Assembly (NCBI GenBank): GCA_038209775.1 | Contig: JBBQXK010000004.1 | Coordinates: 1 to 64,000, forward strand | Reading direction: 5' to 3' | DNA: 64,000 nucleotides | Source: JBBQXK01 sp038209775 | Lineage (GTDB): Bacteria > Pseudomonadota > Alphaproteobacteria > Rhodobacterales > Rhodobacteraceae | In this document: positions 1 to 8,551 of the stretch, piece by piece | Layout of the letters: every line of letters begins with the position of its first letter | Position numbering within the stretch: the stretch's first letter is position 1 | The notes under the pieces: generated by a model | Databases searched by the model: none | The model's input: the letters and a program-made list of their open reading frames with translations, nothing else | Told to the model about the DNA's origin: nothing | Program-made: the position numbers and the translations under genes

Positions 1-1179
1 CCCGAGATGGCGGATGAAGTGTATCCGAAGAACATCCTGATGATCGGGCCGACGGGAGTGGGCAAGACCGAGATCTCGCGCCGTCTGGCCAAGCTGGCCA
101 AGGCGCCGTTTATCAAGGTCGAGGCGACCAAGTTCACCGAGGTGGGCTATGTCGGGCGCGATGTCGACAGCATCATCCGCGATCTGGTGGACGCCGCGAT
201 GATCGAGACGCGCGCGCGAATGCGCGAGGATGTGAAGGCCAAAGCGGCGGCGGCGGCTGAAGAGCGGGTGATCGAGGCCATCGCAGGCAAGGACGCGCGC
301 GAGCAGACACGCGAGATGTTCCGGGGGAAGCTGCGGCGGGGCGAGTTGGACGATACGGTGATAGAGGTCAGCGTGGCCGACACGTCGAACCCCCTGGCGA
401 TGCTGGACCCCACGGGGGGGCAGGGGCCGATGGGGGCGATGGACCTTGGTGCGTTGTTCAAGGGTCTGGGCGGGCGCAGCACCCGGCGGCGGATGACGGT
501 GGCGGAAAGCCATGACATCCTGATCGGGGAAGAGGCGGACAAGCTGTTAGACGACGAGGCGGTGAAGCTGGCCGCACTGACGGCGGTGCAGGAAAACGGC
601 ATCGTGTTCATCGACGAGATCGACAAGGTTGCCGCCCGGTCCGATACGCGCGGGGCCGATGTCAGCCGCGAAGGCGTGCAGCGCGATCTGTTGCCGCTGA
701 TCGAGGGGACGACGGTGTCGACCAAGCACGGGCCAGTCAAGACGGACCATATCCTGTTCATCGCAAGCGGGGCGTTCCACACCGCGAAACCGTCCGACCT
801 TTTGCCCGAGTTGCAGGGGCGGTTGCCGATCAGGGTCGAGTTGCAGGCGCTGACCGAGGGCGACTTCGTGCGCATCCTGACCGAGACGGAAAACGCCTTG
901 ACCCGGCAGTATGCGGCGTTGTTGGGGACCGAAGGGGTTGCGGTGACGTTTACTGAGGACGGCATCGCGGCACTGGCGCGGGTGGCCGCCGAGGTGAATG
1001 CAAGCGTCGAGAATATCGGGGCGCGGCGGCTTTATACGGTGATGGAGCGGGTGTTCGAGGAGCTGTCGTTCGCAGCGCCGGACCGGGGCGGGCAGGCGGT
1101 GTCGGTCGATGCGGCCTATGTCGAGGCGAATATCGGCGCGCTGTCGCGGTCGGCTGATCTGTCGCGGTACGTGCTGTAG
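1..1179 (+). CDS. hslU: ATP-dependent protease ATPase subunit HslU (5' end outside window)
   Basis: HslU is the AAA+ unfoldase that forms the cytoplasmic HslUV (ClpYQ) protease with HslV. The frame is open from base 1, so the true start and N-terminal domain lie upstream; 392 residues are visible. They show Walker A (GPTGVGKTE, about residues 16-24 of the visible part), the VGYVGRDVDSIIRDL pore segment, the I domain, Walker B (IVFIDEIDK), the VSREGVQRDLLPLIEG sensor region and the C-terminal GARRLYTVMER block. A family-typical C-terminal end precedes the TAG stop. hslV would be expected just upstream. Identity is very secure; only the N-terminus is missing. Confidence 0.97.
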   Translation, partial: PEMADEVYPKNILMIGPTGVGKTEISRRLAKLAKAPFIKVEATKFTEVGYVGRDVDSIIRDLVDAAMIETRARMREDVKAKAAAAAEERVIEAIAGKDAREQTREMFRGKLRRGELDDTVIEVSVADTSNPLAMLDPTGGQGPMGAMDLGALFKGLGGRSTRRRMTVAESHDILIGEEADKLLDDEAVKLAALTAVQENGIVFIDEIDKVAARSDTRGADVSREGVQRDLLPLIEGTTVSTKHGPVKTDHILFIASGAFHTAKPSDLLPELQGRLPIRVELQALTEGDFVRILTETENALTRQYAALLGTEGVAVTFTEDGIAALARVAAEVNASVENIGARRLYTVMERVFEELSFAAPDRGGQAVSVDAAYVEANIGALSRSADLSRYVL

Positions 1180-1188
1180 GGTGCAAGT

Positions 1189-1261
1189 CGGAGTTTTCAA
1201 AAACTCCGGCCCGGAACCTTTGAAGGTTCCGGCACGATTTCTTTGAAGAAATCGGCTTTTT
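1189..1261 (+). terminator. Three tandem palindromes ending in a T-tract, after hslU
   Basis: Three perfect hairpins with 2-base loops lie head to tail: 1189-1208 (CGGAGTTTT stem), 1211-1232 (CCGGAACCTT stem) and 1235-1254 (CGATTTCTT stem). The last is followed by GCTTTTTT, so it is a good intrinsic terminator for hslU. The first and third modules recur in inverted orientation at 48397-48439. The convergent CoA ligase gene ends at 1274. Confidence 0.85.
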
Positions 1262-1273
1262 TAACGTACCGCC

Positions 1274-2890
1274 CTATGCGTTGCGCAACCGGAACCGCTG
1301 GATCTTGCCGGTCTGCGTCTTGGGCAGCGCCTCCGTGAACACCACGCGGCGGGGGTATTTGTAGGGGGCGATCACTGATTTCACATGGTCCTGCAGCGCC
1401 TTGACCATCGCCGCATCGCCCGTCCCATTGACCCGCAGAACCACATGCGCCTCAACCACCTGCCCGCGTTCGTCGTCGGCTGCCCCCACCACAGCACATT
1501 CCAGCACCGCCGGGTGTGACACCAGCGCCGCCTCGACCTCGGGCCCCGCGATGTTGTAGCCGGCACTGACGATCATGTCGTCGGACCGGGCGGCGAAGTG
1601 GAAGCGGCCATTGGCATCCTGCACAAAGCTGTCGCCCGTCAGGTTCCAGCCGTCCTGCACATATTTGCGCTGCCGGTCATCGGCCAGATAGCGGCACCCC
1701 GTCGGCCCCCGCACCGCCAGCCGCCCGACCTCGCCACGCGGCAGTTCGTGCATGTCGTCGCCGACAACCCGCGCCTCGTATCCGCCCACGGGACGGCCGG
1801 TGCTGCCGGGGTTATGGTCGTCAAAGCGGTTGGTGATGAAGATGTGCAGCATCTCGGTCGCACCGATGCCGTCCAGCATCGGCTTGCCGGTCTTGGCCAT
1901 CCATTCGTCATAGACCGGCGCGGGCAGGGTTTCGCCCGCGCTGATGGCGGCGCGCAAGCTGGACAGGTCCGCCCCCTGATCCATCGCGCGCAGCATCACG
2001 CGATAGGCGGTGGGGGCGGTAAAACAGACGGTGGCGCGGTGTTCCTGGATGATGTCGATGAGGTTGGCGGGGCTGGCCTGTTCCAGAAGGACCGACGACG
2101 CGCCAAAGCGCAGCGGGAACACGGCAAGGCCACCAAGGCCGAAGGTAAAGGCAAGGGGGGGTGATCCGACGAATACGTCGTCGGGGGTGACGCCCAACAC
2201 CTCACGCGCATAGCCGTCGGCGATGATGAGAAGGTCGCGGTGAAAGTGCATCGTGGCCTTTGGCTCACCCGTTGTGCCGCTGGTGAACCCCAAAAGCGCC
2301 ACGTCATCGCGGCCCACGGGGGGCGGGGTAAAGCGGACGGACTTCTTCAGTGCGATCCGGTCCAGTTCGGCATCGTGGTTCGCCGTGCCGTCAAAGGCGA
2401 CAACGGTGCGCAGGTGAAGGCTGTCCTTGGCGCAAGCGGTCAACTCGTCCATCAGGCGGGTGTCGCACAGGGCCAGCGTCACTTCGGCCTTGTCCACGAT
2501 CTGCGCCAACTCGCCCGCGCGCAGCATCGGCATGGTGTTGACCACCACGGCGCCGGCCTTGGTGGCGGCCAACCAGCAGGCGACCATCGCCGGGTTGTTG
2601 GCCGACCGGATCAGCACGCGGTTGCCGGGCACCACGCCGAAATCGTCGACAAGCGCATGGGCGATGCGGTTCGACCAGTCGGTCAGTTCCTTGTACGTCC
2701 GGCTGCGCCCATTGCCCGACAGCGCCACATGGTCGCGAAACCCCCGCGTCACCATGCGGTCGGTCAACTCGACACCCACATTCAGCCACTCAGGGTAGTC
2801 GAAGCCGTCAAGGATCAGGTCGGGCCAGTCGTCGGCGGCGGGCAGGCGGTCGCGGGTGAAGGTATCGCTGTGGCCCGAGGGTCCGAGCAT
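1274..2890 (-). CDS. AMP-dependent aryl-CoA ligase, 2-aminobenzoate/benzoate-CoA ligase-like
   Basis: Acyl-adenylate-forming enzyme (ANL superfamily) that should activate a carboxylic acid with ATP and CoA. It has the P-loop LLGFTSGTTGEPKAT, the A5 motif GIGATEM, the hinge region around TGDSF and the C-terminal lysine motif PKTQTGKIQRFRLRNA. Overall architecture resembles benzoate-CoA and 2-aminobenzoate-CoA ligases rather than fatty acyl-CoA synthetases. I start it at 2890 because AAAGGA sits about 6 bases upstream; the frame extends 11 codons further without a better ribosome site. 538 residues. It is divergent from a hot-dog thioesterase and next to an ABC importer and a 2-oxoacid oxidoreductase operon, which suggests aromatic acid metabolism. 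Substrate is inferred. Confidence 0.85.
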   Translation of the reverse strand: MLGPSGHSDTFTRDRLPAADDWPDLILDGFDYPEWLNVGVELTDRMVTRGFRDHVALSGNGRSRTYKELTDWSNRIAHALVDDFGVVPGNRVLIRSANNPAMVACWLAATKAGAVVVNTMPMLRAGELAQIVDKAEVTLALCDTRLMDELTACAKDSLHLRTVVAFDGTANHDAELDRIALKKSVRFTPPPVGRDDVALLGFTSGTTGEPKATMHFHRDLLIIADGYAREVLGVTPDDVFVGSPPLAFTFGLGGLAVFPLRFGASSVLLEQASPANLIDIIQEHRATVCFTAPTAYRVMLRAMDQGADLSSLRAAISAGETLPAPVYDEWMAKTGKPMLDGIGATEMLHIFITNRFDDHNPGSTGRPVGGYEARVVGDDMHELPRGEVGRLAVRGPTGCRYLADDRQRKYVQDGWNLTGDSFVQDANGRFHFAARSDDMIVSAGYNIAGPEVEAALVSHPAVLECAVVGAADDERGQVVEAHVVLRVNGTGDAAMVKALQDHVKSVIAPYKYPRRVVFTEALPKTQTGKIQRFRLRNA

Positions 2891-2984
2891 GGCATGTCCT
2901 TTCATCGCGGGATGACGGCGCAACTATGTCTTGACGTCGCACGACTTTCGTTGTCGCTCAAGCGTCACGAAGGGGAGGAAACAC
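2891..2984. promoter_or_regulatory. Divergent promoter region between CoA ligase and thioesterase
   Basis: 94 bases between two divergent starts. A TTGACG hexamer at 2931 could be a -35 element for the rightward gene, but no convincing -10 follows. A CTTGA...TCAAG pair about 23 bases apart is imperfect. The thioesterase ribosome site AGGGGAGGAA is at its right edge. Confidence 0.4.
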
Positions 2985-3410
2985 ATGACCGTCAGCTTTG
3001 CGACCGACCGGATGCTGAACTTTGGCGACTGCGACATCTCGGGGACCGCCTATTACCCGGCTTACCTCAACATCCTGAACGGGGTGGTCGAGGAGTTCTG
3101 GACGCATATCGGATACCCCTGGCACGAGATCATCTGGAAGGAACGCTGGGGCACGCCGACGGTGCATCTGTCGTGCGATTTCTCCAAGCCGTCGCTGTTC
3201 GGCGACCGGCTGACGTTCCGGCTGACGGTGGTGAAGGTGGGGCGTTCGTCGGTGCGCATCGTGCATACCGTGCATTGCGGGGACGAGCCGCGATGGTCGG
3301 GCGAGCAGGTGCTGGCGGCAAGCTGGCTGGACAAGCATACTTCGATGCCCTGGCCCGATGCGGTGAAGGCCAAGCTGGAAAGCTTTCTGCCGGTTCAATC
3401 CCAGGGCTGA
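2985..3410 (+). CDS. Hot-dog fold acyl-CoA thioesterase, 4-hydroxybenzoyl-CoA thioesterase-like
   Basis: A 141-residue single hot-dog domain. The N-terminal motif FGDCDISGTAYYPAYLNIL matches the family's DxD-x(2)-G-x(2)-YYPxY signature with the catalytic aspartate in FGDCD. Such enzymes hydrolyse aryl-CoA or short acyl-CoA thioesters in the cytoplasm. The start at 2985 has a strong AGGGGAGGAA site; an upstream TTG at 2931 would add an unconserved 18-residue tail. Its 3' end overlaps the convergent ABC ATPase gene by 16 bases. Pairing with the divergent CoA ligase suggests it releases or recycles CoA from the same aromatic thioester; that is inference. Confidence 0.85.
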   Translation: MTVSFATDRMLNFGDCDISGTAYYPAYLNILNGVVEEFWTHIGYPWHEIIWKERWGTPTVHLSCDFSKPSLFGDRLTFRLTVVKVGRSSVRIVHTVHCGDEPRWSGEQVLAASWLDKHTSMPWPDAVKAKLESFLPVQSQG

Positions 3411-4195
3411 TCGGGGTCGGGCAGCGGGATCGCATCCAGCAGTTCGCGGGTATAGCGGGCGTGGGGGGTGGCAAAGAGTGCGGCGGTATCGCGGTCTTCC
3501 ACAACCTCGCCCCGCTTCAGCACGATGGTGCGGGCGCAAAGGCGGCGGATCACGCTCAGGTCATGGCTGATGAAGGCCAGCGTCAGGCCAAGCTCGCGCA
3601 CCAGCCGTTCCAGAAGGTTCAGCACCTGCGCCTGCGATGACACGTCAAGGCCCGACACGATTTCATCCGCCAGGATGAAGTCTGGCTCAACAGCGATGGC
3701 ACGGGCGATGCCCACGCGCTGCCTTTGCCCGCCAGATAGTTCATGCGGATAGCGGGTGGACATGACTTGCGGCAGGCCGACATGGTCCAGCGCCCGTGCC
3801 ACCGCCGCATCAATGCCGGTGAACCCATGCAGGCGCAGGGGTTCCGCAATGATGGTGGCGATGCGGTGGCGGGGGTTCAGCGATGACATCGGATCCTGGA
3901 ATATCATCTGAAAGCGCCTGCGCAGGGGGCGCAAGGTAGCTTCATCCAGATGGGTGATGTCAGTGCCGCCAAACCGGATCGCGCCGCCCGACGGTTCCAG
4001 AAGCCGCACCAAGGCCCGCCCCAGCGTGGATTTGCCCGACCCCGACCCGCCGACGATGCCGACAACCGACCCCTTCTGAATGGTGAAACTCAGGCCCTTG
4101 AGAATCTCCAGCCGGGGGGCCGGGCCGAACAGCGGCTTGCGCGTCATGTCAGCGACGGTCAGGCGCAGGTTCTCGACCCGGTAAAGGTCACGCAT
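3395..4195 (-). CDS. Oligopeptide/dipeptide ABC transporter ATPase (OppF/DppF type)
   Basis: Cytoplasmic ATPase of a family-5 binding-protein importer. Visible motifs are Walker A GGSGSGKST, the Q-loop FQDPMSSLNPR, signature LSGGQRQRVGIARA, Walker B FILADEIVSGLD and the H-loop FISHDLSVI. 266 residues. The start at 4195 overlaps the end of the preceding ATPase gene by 8 bases (ATGCGTGA), implying coupled translation; a longer frame reaches further upstream but lies inside that gene. It lacks the extra C-terminal oligopeptide domain length seen in some OppF. Last gene of the six-gene leftward operon starting at 10120. Substrate cannot be told from the ATPase. Confidence 0.93.
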   Translation of the reverse strand: MRDLYRVENLRLTVADMTRKPLFGPAPRLEILKGLSFTIQKGSVVGIVGGSGSGKSTLGRALVRLLEPSGGAIRFGGTDITHLDEATLRPLRRRFQMIFQDPMSSLNPRHRIATIIAEPLRLHGFTGIDAAVARALDHVGLPQVMSTRYPHELSGGQRQRVGIARAIAVEPDFILADEIVSGLDVSSQAQVLNLLERLVRELGLTLAFISHDLSVIRRLCARTIVLKRGEVVEDRDTAALFATPHARYTRELLDAIPLPDPDQPWD

Positions 4196-5042
4196 GGCGC
4201 GCCCCGGCCTCGGCGCGCACGGCGTCGATGACGGCATCGGGAACCGGGATCAGGCTGGCACCCGGGTCGTTGTAGCGTGGCGTGGCGGCCAACAGGGCGG
4301 CGGAATAGGGATGCGCGGGGCCACGAAAGAAATCGCGGACCGTGGTATCCTCGACCACCATCCCGCCATAGAGAACCGACAGGGTCCGGCACACCTTGGA
4401 CACCACGCCAAGATCATGCGTGACGAACAGCAGCGCCGTCCCGTGCCGCGCCTGCATCGCGGCGATCAGGCGGAGGATTTGTTTCTGGACGGTCACGTCC
4501 AGCGCGGTTGTCGGCTCATCCGCCACGATCAGCTTTGGTTCGGCGGCAAAGGCCGATGCAATCAGGATGCGCTGCCGCATGCCGCCTGACAATTCATGTG
4601 GATAGGACCGCAGCACCCGGTCGGGATCGGGGATCTGCACCTCGGCCAGAAGATCCAGCGCGCGGGTGTCGGCGCGGGTGCGGTCCCAGCCAAGAATATC
4701 CACCAGCCGGTCGGTGATCTGCCCCCCAATCCGGCGCGAGGGGTTGAGGGCGGTCAGCGGGTCTTGCGGGATCAGCGCCGCGGTGGCCCCGATCAGCCGC
4801 CGGCGGTCCTTGGGGGCAAGCGCCATGAGGTCGGTCCCGCCAAGGAATATCTGCCCCCCCGTCACCTTTACCGCATCCGGCAGGATGCCCAGAATGGCCT
4901 TGCCGATCATCGACTTGCCGGCCCCGCTTTCGCCCACCAGCCCCCGCACCTCGCCCGCCGCCACCTCCAGTGATACCCTTCGCAACAGGGGCGGGCCGCC
5001 GCGCAGATGGACCGACAGGTTGCGGACCGACAGGAAGCTCAC
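4188..5042 (-). CDS. Oligopeptide/dipeptide ABC transporter ATPase (OppD/DppD type)
   Basis: Second ATPase of the importer, 284 residues. It has Walker A GESGAGKSM, Q-loop PQDPLTALNPS, signature LSGGMRQRILIASA, Walker B LIVADEPTTALDV and FVTHDLGVV. The C-terminal segment GPAHPYSAALLAATP is the oligopeptide-transporter ATPase C-terminal motif. Its ATG overlaps the end of the upstream permease gene by 4 bases, and its own end overlaps the next ATPase gene by 8, so the transport genes form a tightly coupled unit. Confidence 0.93.
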   Translation of the reverse strand: MSFLSVRNLSVHLRGGPPLLRRVSLEVAAGEVRGLVGESGAGKSMIGKAILGILPDAVKVTGGQIFLGGTDLMALAPKDRRRLIGATAALIPQDPLTALNPSRRIGGQITDRLVDILGWDRTRADTRALDLLAEVQIPDPDRVLRSYPHELSGGMRQRILIASAFAAEPKLIVADEPTTALDVTVQKQILRLIAAMQARHGTALLFVTHDLGVVSKVCRTLSVLYGGMVVEDTTVRDFFRGPAHPYSAALLAATPRYNDPGASLIPVPDAVIDAVRAEAGARHA

Positions 5043-5890
5043 CGAAGCACCGGGTCATAGCGGTCGCGCAGGCCTTCGCCCAACTGGCTGAATGACAGGA
5101 CTGTCAGGAACAGCGTCACCAGCGGAAACACCAGCACCCACCAGGCCTGATGCACCGACGTGCGGCCTTCGGAAATCATGCCGCCCCAGGTGGGATCGTC
5201 GGTGGATATCGACAGGTTCACGAACGACAGGATCGCCTCGACGATCACCGCGATGCCCATTTCCAGCGTCAGCAGGACCACGATGGTCGGCAGCACATTC
5301 GGCAGAATTTCCCGCAACATGATCCCGATGCGCCCCCGCCCCGCCACCCGGGCCGAGGCCACATAGTCCATCGCCCCCTGCGCCATCGCCTCGGCCCGCA
5401 CCACCCGCGCGAAACGCGTCCAGTCGATGACGACGATGGCCACGATGATCGAGAACAACCCCGGCCCCAGCACGGCAATCAGCAGGATCGAGAACAGAAC
5501 CGGCGGAAACGCCATCCAGATGTCGATCAGGCGCGAGATGACCAGATCGACCCACCCCCGCAGGAACCCCGCCAACAGGCCCAGCGTCGCGCCCACCACA
5601 CAGGTGATGGTTCCCGCAACCAGTGCTACGGTCAGTGCCACCCTTGCGCCATGGATGATCCGGCTCAGGACATCGCGGCCCAGACTGTCGGTGCCAAGAT
5701 AAAACCCCGGCTCGGCCCCTGCCATCCAGAACGGCGGCAGACGGCCCGCGAACAGGTCCTGCGCCAGCGGGTCTTTCGGCGCAATCCACGGGGCAAGGAT
5801 CGCCGCCAGACACAGCAGCACCAGCCACCCCGCAGGCAACCACAGCCGCAGCCCGGCCCGCCGCCGCAGCACCCCCCGCGCGTCAAGCAT
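5039..5890 (-). CDS. ABC transporter permease, DppC/OppC type
   Basis: Inner-membrane permease of 283 residues with an N-terminal membrane segment (about 16-35), the family start of the core (GTDSLGRDVLSRIIHGARVAL region) and about five further membrane helices. The EAA-type loop lies at the VRAEAMAQGAMDYVASARVAG region. It partners the DppB-type permease encoded just upstream, which it overlaps by 8 bases. Assignment rests on the conserved TDSLGRD motif and gene order. The imported compound is unknown. Confidence 0.92.
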   Translation of the reverse strand: MLDARGVLRRRAGLRLWLPAGWLVLLCLAAILAPWIAPKDPLAQDLFAGRLPPFWMAGAEPGFYLGTDSLGRDVLSRIIHGARVALTVALVAGTITCVVGATLGLLAGFLRGWVDLVISRLIDIWMAFPPVLFSILLIAVLGPGLFSIIVAIVVIDWTRFARVVRAEAMAQGAMDYVASARVAGRGRIGIMLREILPNVLPTIVVLLTLEMGIAVIVEAILSFVNLSISTDDPTWGGMISEGRTSVHQAWWVLVFPLVTLFLTVLSFSQLGEGLRDRYDPVLR

Positions 5891-6893
5891 GGCGCAGCCG
5901 GGGGTTCAGCACGGCATAGAGAAGGTCCACCACCAGATTGACGCCGGTAAAGATCACGGCGAACAGGATCACGATGCCCTGTATCAACGGCAGATCGCGG
6001 TTTATGACCGCGTCGATGGCCATGTTTCCAAGGCCTTCGTAGGAAAACAGCCGCTCGATGATGACGGTGCCGCCGATCAGAAAGGTGAACTGCACCCCGA
6101 CCAGCGTCAGCGTCGGCAGTGCGGCGTTCCGCAGCGCCTCGTGCAGGATGACATGGGTCTCGCCGTAGCCCTTGGTGCGGGCAAGGGTGACATAATCCAG
6201 ATGCATCGTCGCCTTCAGGCTTTGCTTCAGCAATTGCCCGATGATCGCGGCCAAAGGGATGGCAAGTGCCATGGCCGGCATGAACATGTGTGCGACGATA
6301 TCGGCCCACAGATCGAACCGCAGGCGCAGGACACTTTCGACAAGGTAAAACCCGGTTGTGAACGGCAACTCCAGCGACGGCGTCACCCGGCCCGAGATGT
6401 GGAACACCGGCCACAGCACGCCCAGCACCAGCATCAGCACCAGCCCCCACAGGAAATCCGGCACCGACAGGGCCATCCCGTTGGCCACGTCGATGGCCCC
6501 CTCCACCCGCGTGCCGCGCCGCTGTGTCCCGATTACGGCCGCCACCCCGCCAAGCACCACCGCGATGACCAACGCCATCACCGACAGTTCCAGCGTGGCT
6601 GGCAAGCGGCCCAGCACCAGCCCCAGCACCGGCTGGCGCGTGGTGATCGAGGTGCCGAAATCACCCTGCAGTACACCCCCTGCCCAGATCCAGAACTGTG
6701 CCGTGATCGGCTTGTCCAGACCATAAAGCGCTGTCAGCCGTGCGATATCCTCTGCCGTCGCCCCCGGTGGCAGCATCATCGCGATGGGGTTGCCGGGTAT
6801 GACGCGGATGACGAAGAACACGATCACCGCCACCCCGCACAGGGTGACAGCGGTCGTTGCCAGCCGGAGGAGAAGGACGCGCAGGAATGCCAT
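5883..6893 (-). CDS. ABC transporter permease, DppB/OppB type
   Basis: Inner-membrane permease of 336 residues. It opens with a membrane segment followed by VIRVIPGNPIAMML, the family hallmark, and has a cytoplasmic ARTKGYGETHVILHEALRN loop (EAA motif) that docks the ATPase. About six membrane helices. It is separated from the binding-protein gene by 103 bases holding a strong GC hairpin, whereas the genes that follow overlap; this spacing would allow more binding protein than permease to be made. Confidence 0.92.
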   Translation of the reverse strand: MAFLRVLLLRLATTAVTLCGVAVIVFFVIRVIPGNPIAMMLPPGATAEDIARLTALYGLDKPITAQFWIWAGGVLQGDFGTSITTRQPVLGLVLGRLPATLELSVMALVIAVVLGGVAAVIGTQRRGTRVEGAIDVANGMALSVPDFLWGLVLMLVLGVLWPVFHISGRVTPSLELPFTTGFYLVESVLRLRFDLWADIVAHMFMPAMALAIPLAAIIGQLLKQSLKATMHLDYVTLARTKGYGETHVILHEALRNAALPTLTLVGVQFTFLIGGTVIIERLFSYEGLGNMAIDAVINRDLPLIQGIVILFAVIFTGVNLVVDLLYAVLNPRLRHA

Positions 6894-6940
6894 CAGGCCA
6901 CTTCCTGCGCAGAAAGGGACTGTCGCCCCCTTTTTCCGTC

Positions 6941-6993
6941 CATAAGTATCCCACGGGGGGTCCGGGGGGCGCGAGTCCCCCCGGTCCTGCCCG
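6941..6993. repeat. G/C-tract hairpin repeat, copy A
   Basis: Within the operon, between the binding-protein and permease genes, lies CACGGGGGG followed by a CCGGGGGG...CCCCCCGG stem-loop (arms near 6963-6969 and 6977-6983). The arrangement and flanking bases recur at 39881-39941 and, with an insertion, at 45993-46089. There is no T-tract, so it is more likely an mRNA-stabilising or processing hairpin or a dispersed repeat than a terminator. Confidence 0.6.
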
Positions 6994-6996
6994 AAG

Positions 6997-8520
6997 TCAT
7001 GCGCGCTTCATCAGATGTGGCAGCAAGGCCCCCGACGCATGCGGCACCACCGTTACCCCCGGCGCATGCAGGATCGGCTGCACATATTGCAACAGCGGGA
7101 TCACCAGCGCGTTTTCGGCGATGAACTTGTCGACCGCCTTCCACCCGGCAATCCGCTTGGCCTCGTCCGCCTCACCCCACAATGGGCCGATCATGCCGAT
7201 CAGATCCTCGCCATCCCAGACCGAGTGCGGCGAGGGGCCGAACATGGCGAACCCGGTTGACGTCGTCGGATCGCCCACCGAATTGCCCCAGTTGTAGAAC
7301 GCCGCCGGTGCCAGCGTGTCGGCACCGCGCAGTTCATAATGCTTGGCAATCTCGTAAATCTCGATCTCGGCCTCGATGCCCACCTTGCGCCACAGGCCGA
7401 CGATGGCCTGGATCATCTCGTAGTCCTTGGGCTTGAACCCCTTGGTCGTCTGGATCTTGAACTTCACCGGGTTCTCGGGGGAATAGCCACTGGCCGCCAG
7501 CAACTCGACCGCCTTTTCCGGGTTGTACTCGACGGTGATTGACGGATCGTAGGCCGCGTATTCCGGCGTCTCGAGCGTGTCGATCTTCACCCCATAGCCG
7601 GACAGCAGCCGGTCGATGATTGCCTGTTTGTCGATCGACAGGGCAGCGGCCATGCGCACGTTGGGGTCGGTCATCACCTCGATATCGTTCAGGAAAATCA
7701 TCCCGATGTCCGAGATGGGGGCGGCAACGCCGGCCAGCGGGCCGCCTTTCAGGCGGTCGTATTCCTCGTACGGCATTTCCAGCGTGACATGGCTGTTGCC
7801 CGATTCCACCTCGGCCACACGGGCGGCGGCGTCGGGGACGAACTTGATCGTCACGGTGTCGAAGTCGGGCTTGCCGCCCCAGTAGTTCGCATTGGCCTTC
7901 AGCCGGACAAAGGCGTTACGCTCAAACTTCTCGACCATGTAAGGGCCCGTGCCCACCGGTGCCGCCTCAAAGCCCTCGGCGCCCACCTTTTCGAAATAGG
8001 CCTTGGGCAGGACATAGCCGGTCAGGAAATACATCCATTTGAAGATCGTCGGATCAAACCGCACCACATCTGCCGTGACCGTATTTCCCTCGGCCTTGAT
8101 GTTGCCCAGCGTCGACCAGATGAAATTGATCGGGTTGCCGGTATCAGGGTTGGCGGCGCGCGTCAGGCTCCAGGCCACATCCTCGGCGGTGAAGGGCGAT
8201 CCGTCGTGCCAGGTCACGCCTTCGCGCACCGTCATCATCACCTTGGTGCGGTCCTCGTTCCAGCCCCATTCGGTCAGCAATCCGGGGGCGGGGGTGAGGT
8301 CGGGCTGTTGCAGGATGAACTGGTCGAAGACCGACTGATAGAGGCCCTGAATGGTGGGGTTCACCGCACTGGGGCCGACGGTCGGGTCCCAGGAGGGCAG
8401 GTTGACGTTGTAGGCGATCACAAGCTCTTCAATGGCTTGGGCGAAGGTGGGCAGGCCGAAGGCGCCTGCGGCAAGGGTGGCGGCAGAGAGTTTCAGAAGG
8501 CTGCGGCGATGAAGGGGCAT
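6997..8520 (-). CDS. ABC transporter substrate-binding protein, family 5 (DppA/OppA type)
   Basis: Periplasmic solute-binding protein of 507 residues. The N-terminus MPLHRRSLLKLSAATLAAG is a twin-arginine (Tat) type signal followed by an FAQA cleavage region. The family-5 signature is present as GVTWHDGSPFTAEDVAWSL, and the rest matches peptide/nickel-binding proteins in length. I start at 8520, where AAGGAAA precedes the ATG; the open frame runs 30 codons further with no signal peptide sense. It follows a FAD oxidoreductase gene by 31 bases in the same operon, so the ligand is probably that enzyme's substrate. Ligand not identifiable. Confidence 0.92.
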   Translation of the reverse strand: MPLHRRSLLKLSAATLAAGAFGLPTFAQAIEELVIAYNVNLPSWDPTVGPSAVNPTIQGLYQSVFDQFILQQPDLTPAPGLLTEWGWNEDRTKVMMTVREGVTWHDGSPFTAEDVAWSLTRAANPDTGNPINFIWSTLGNIKAEGNTVTADVVRFDPTIFKWMYFLTGYVLPKAYFEKVGAEGFEAAPVGTGPYMVEKFERNAFVRLKANANYWGGKPDFDTVTIKFVPDAAARVAEVESGNSHVTLEMPYEEYDRLKGGPLAGVAAPISDIGMIFLNDIEVMTDPNVRMAAALSIDKQAIIDRLLSGYGVKIDTLETPEYAAYDPSITVEYNPEKAVELLAASGYSPENPVKFKIQTTKGFKPKDYEMIQAIVGLWRKVGIEAEIEIYEIAKHYELRGADTLAPAAFYNWGNSVGDPTTSTGFAMFGPSPHSVWDGEDLIGMIGPLWGEADEAKRIAGWKAVDKFIAENALVIPLLQYVQPILHAPGVTVVPHASGALLPHLMKRA

Positions 8521-8551
8521 GGCGGGTTTCCTTGTTGGGGTGGTTTGTTGT

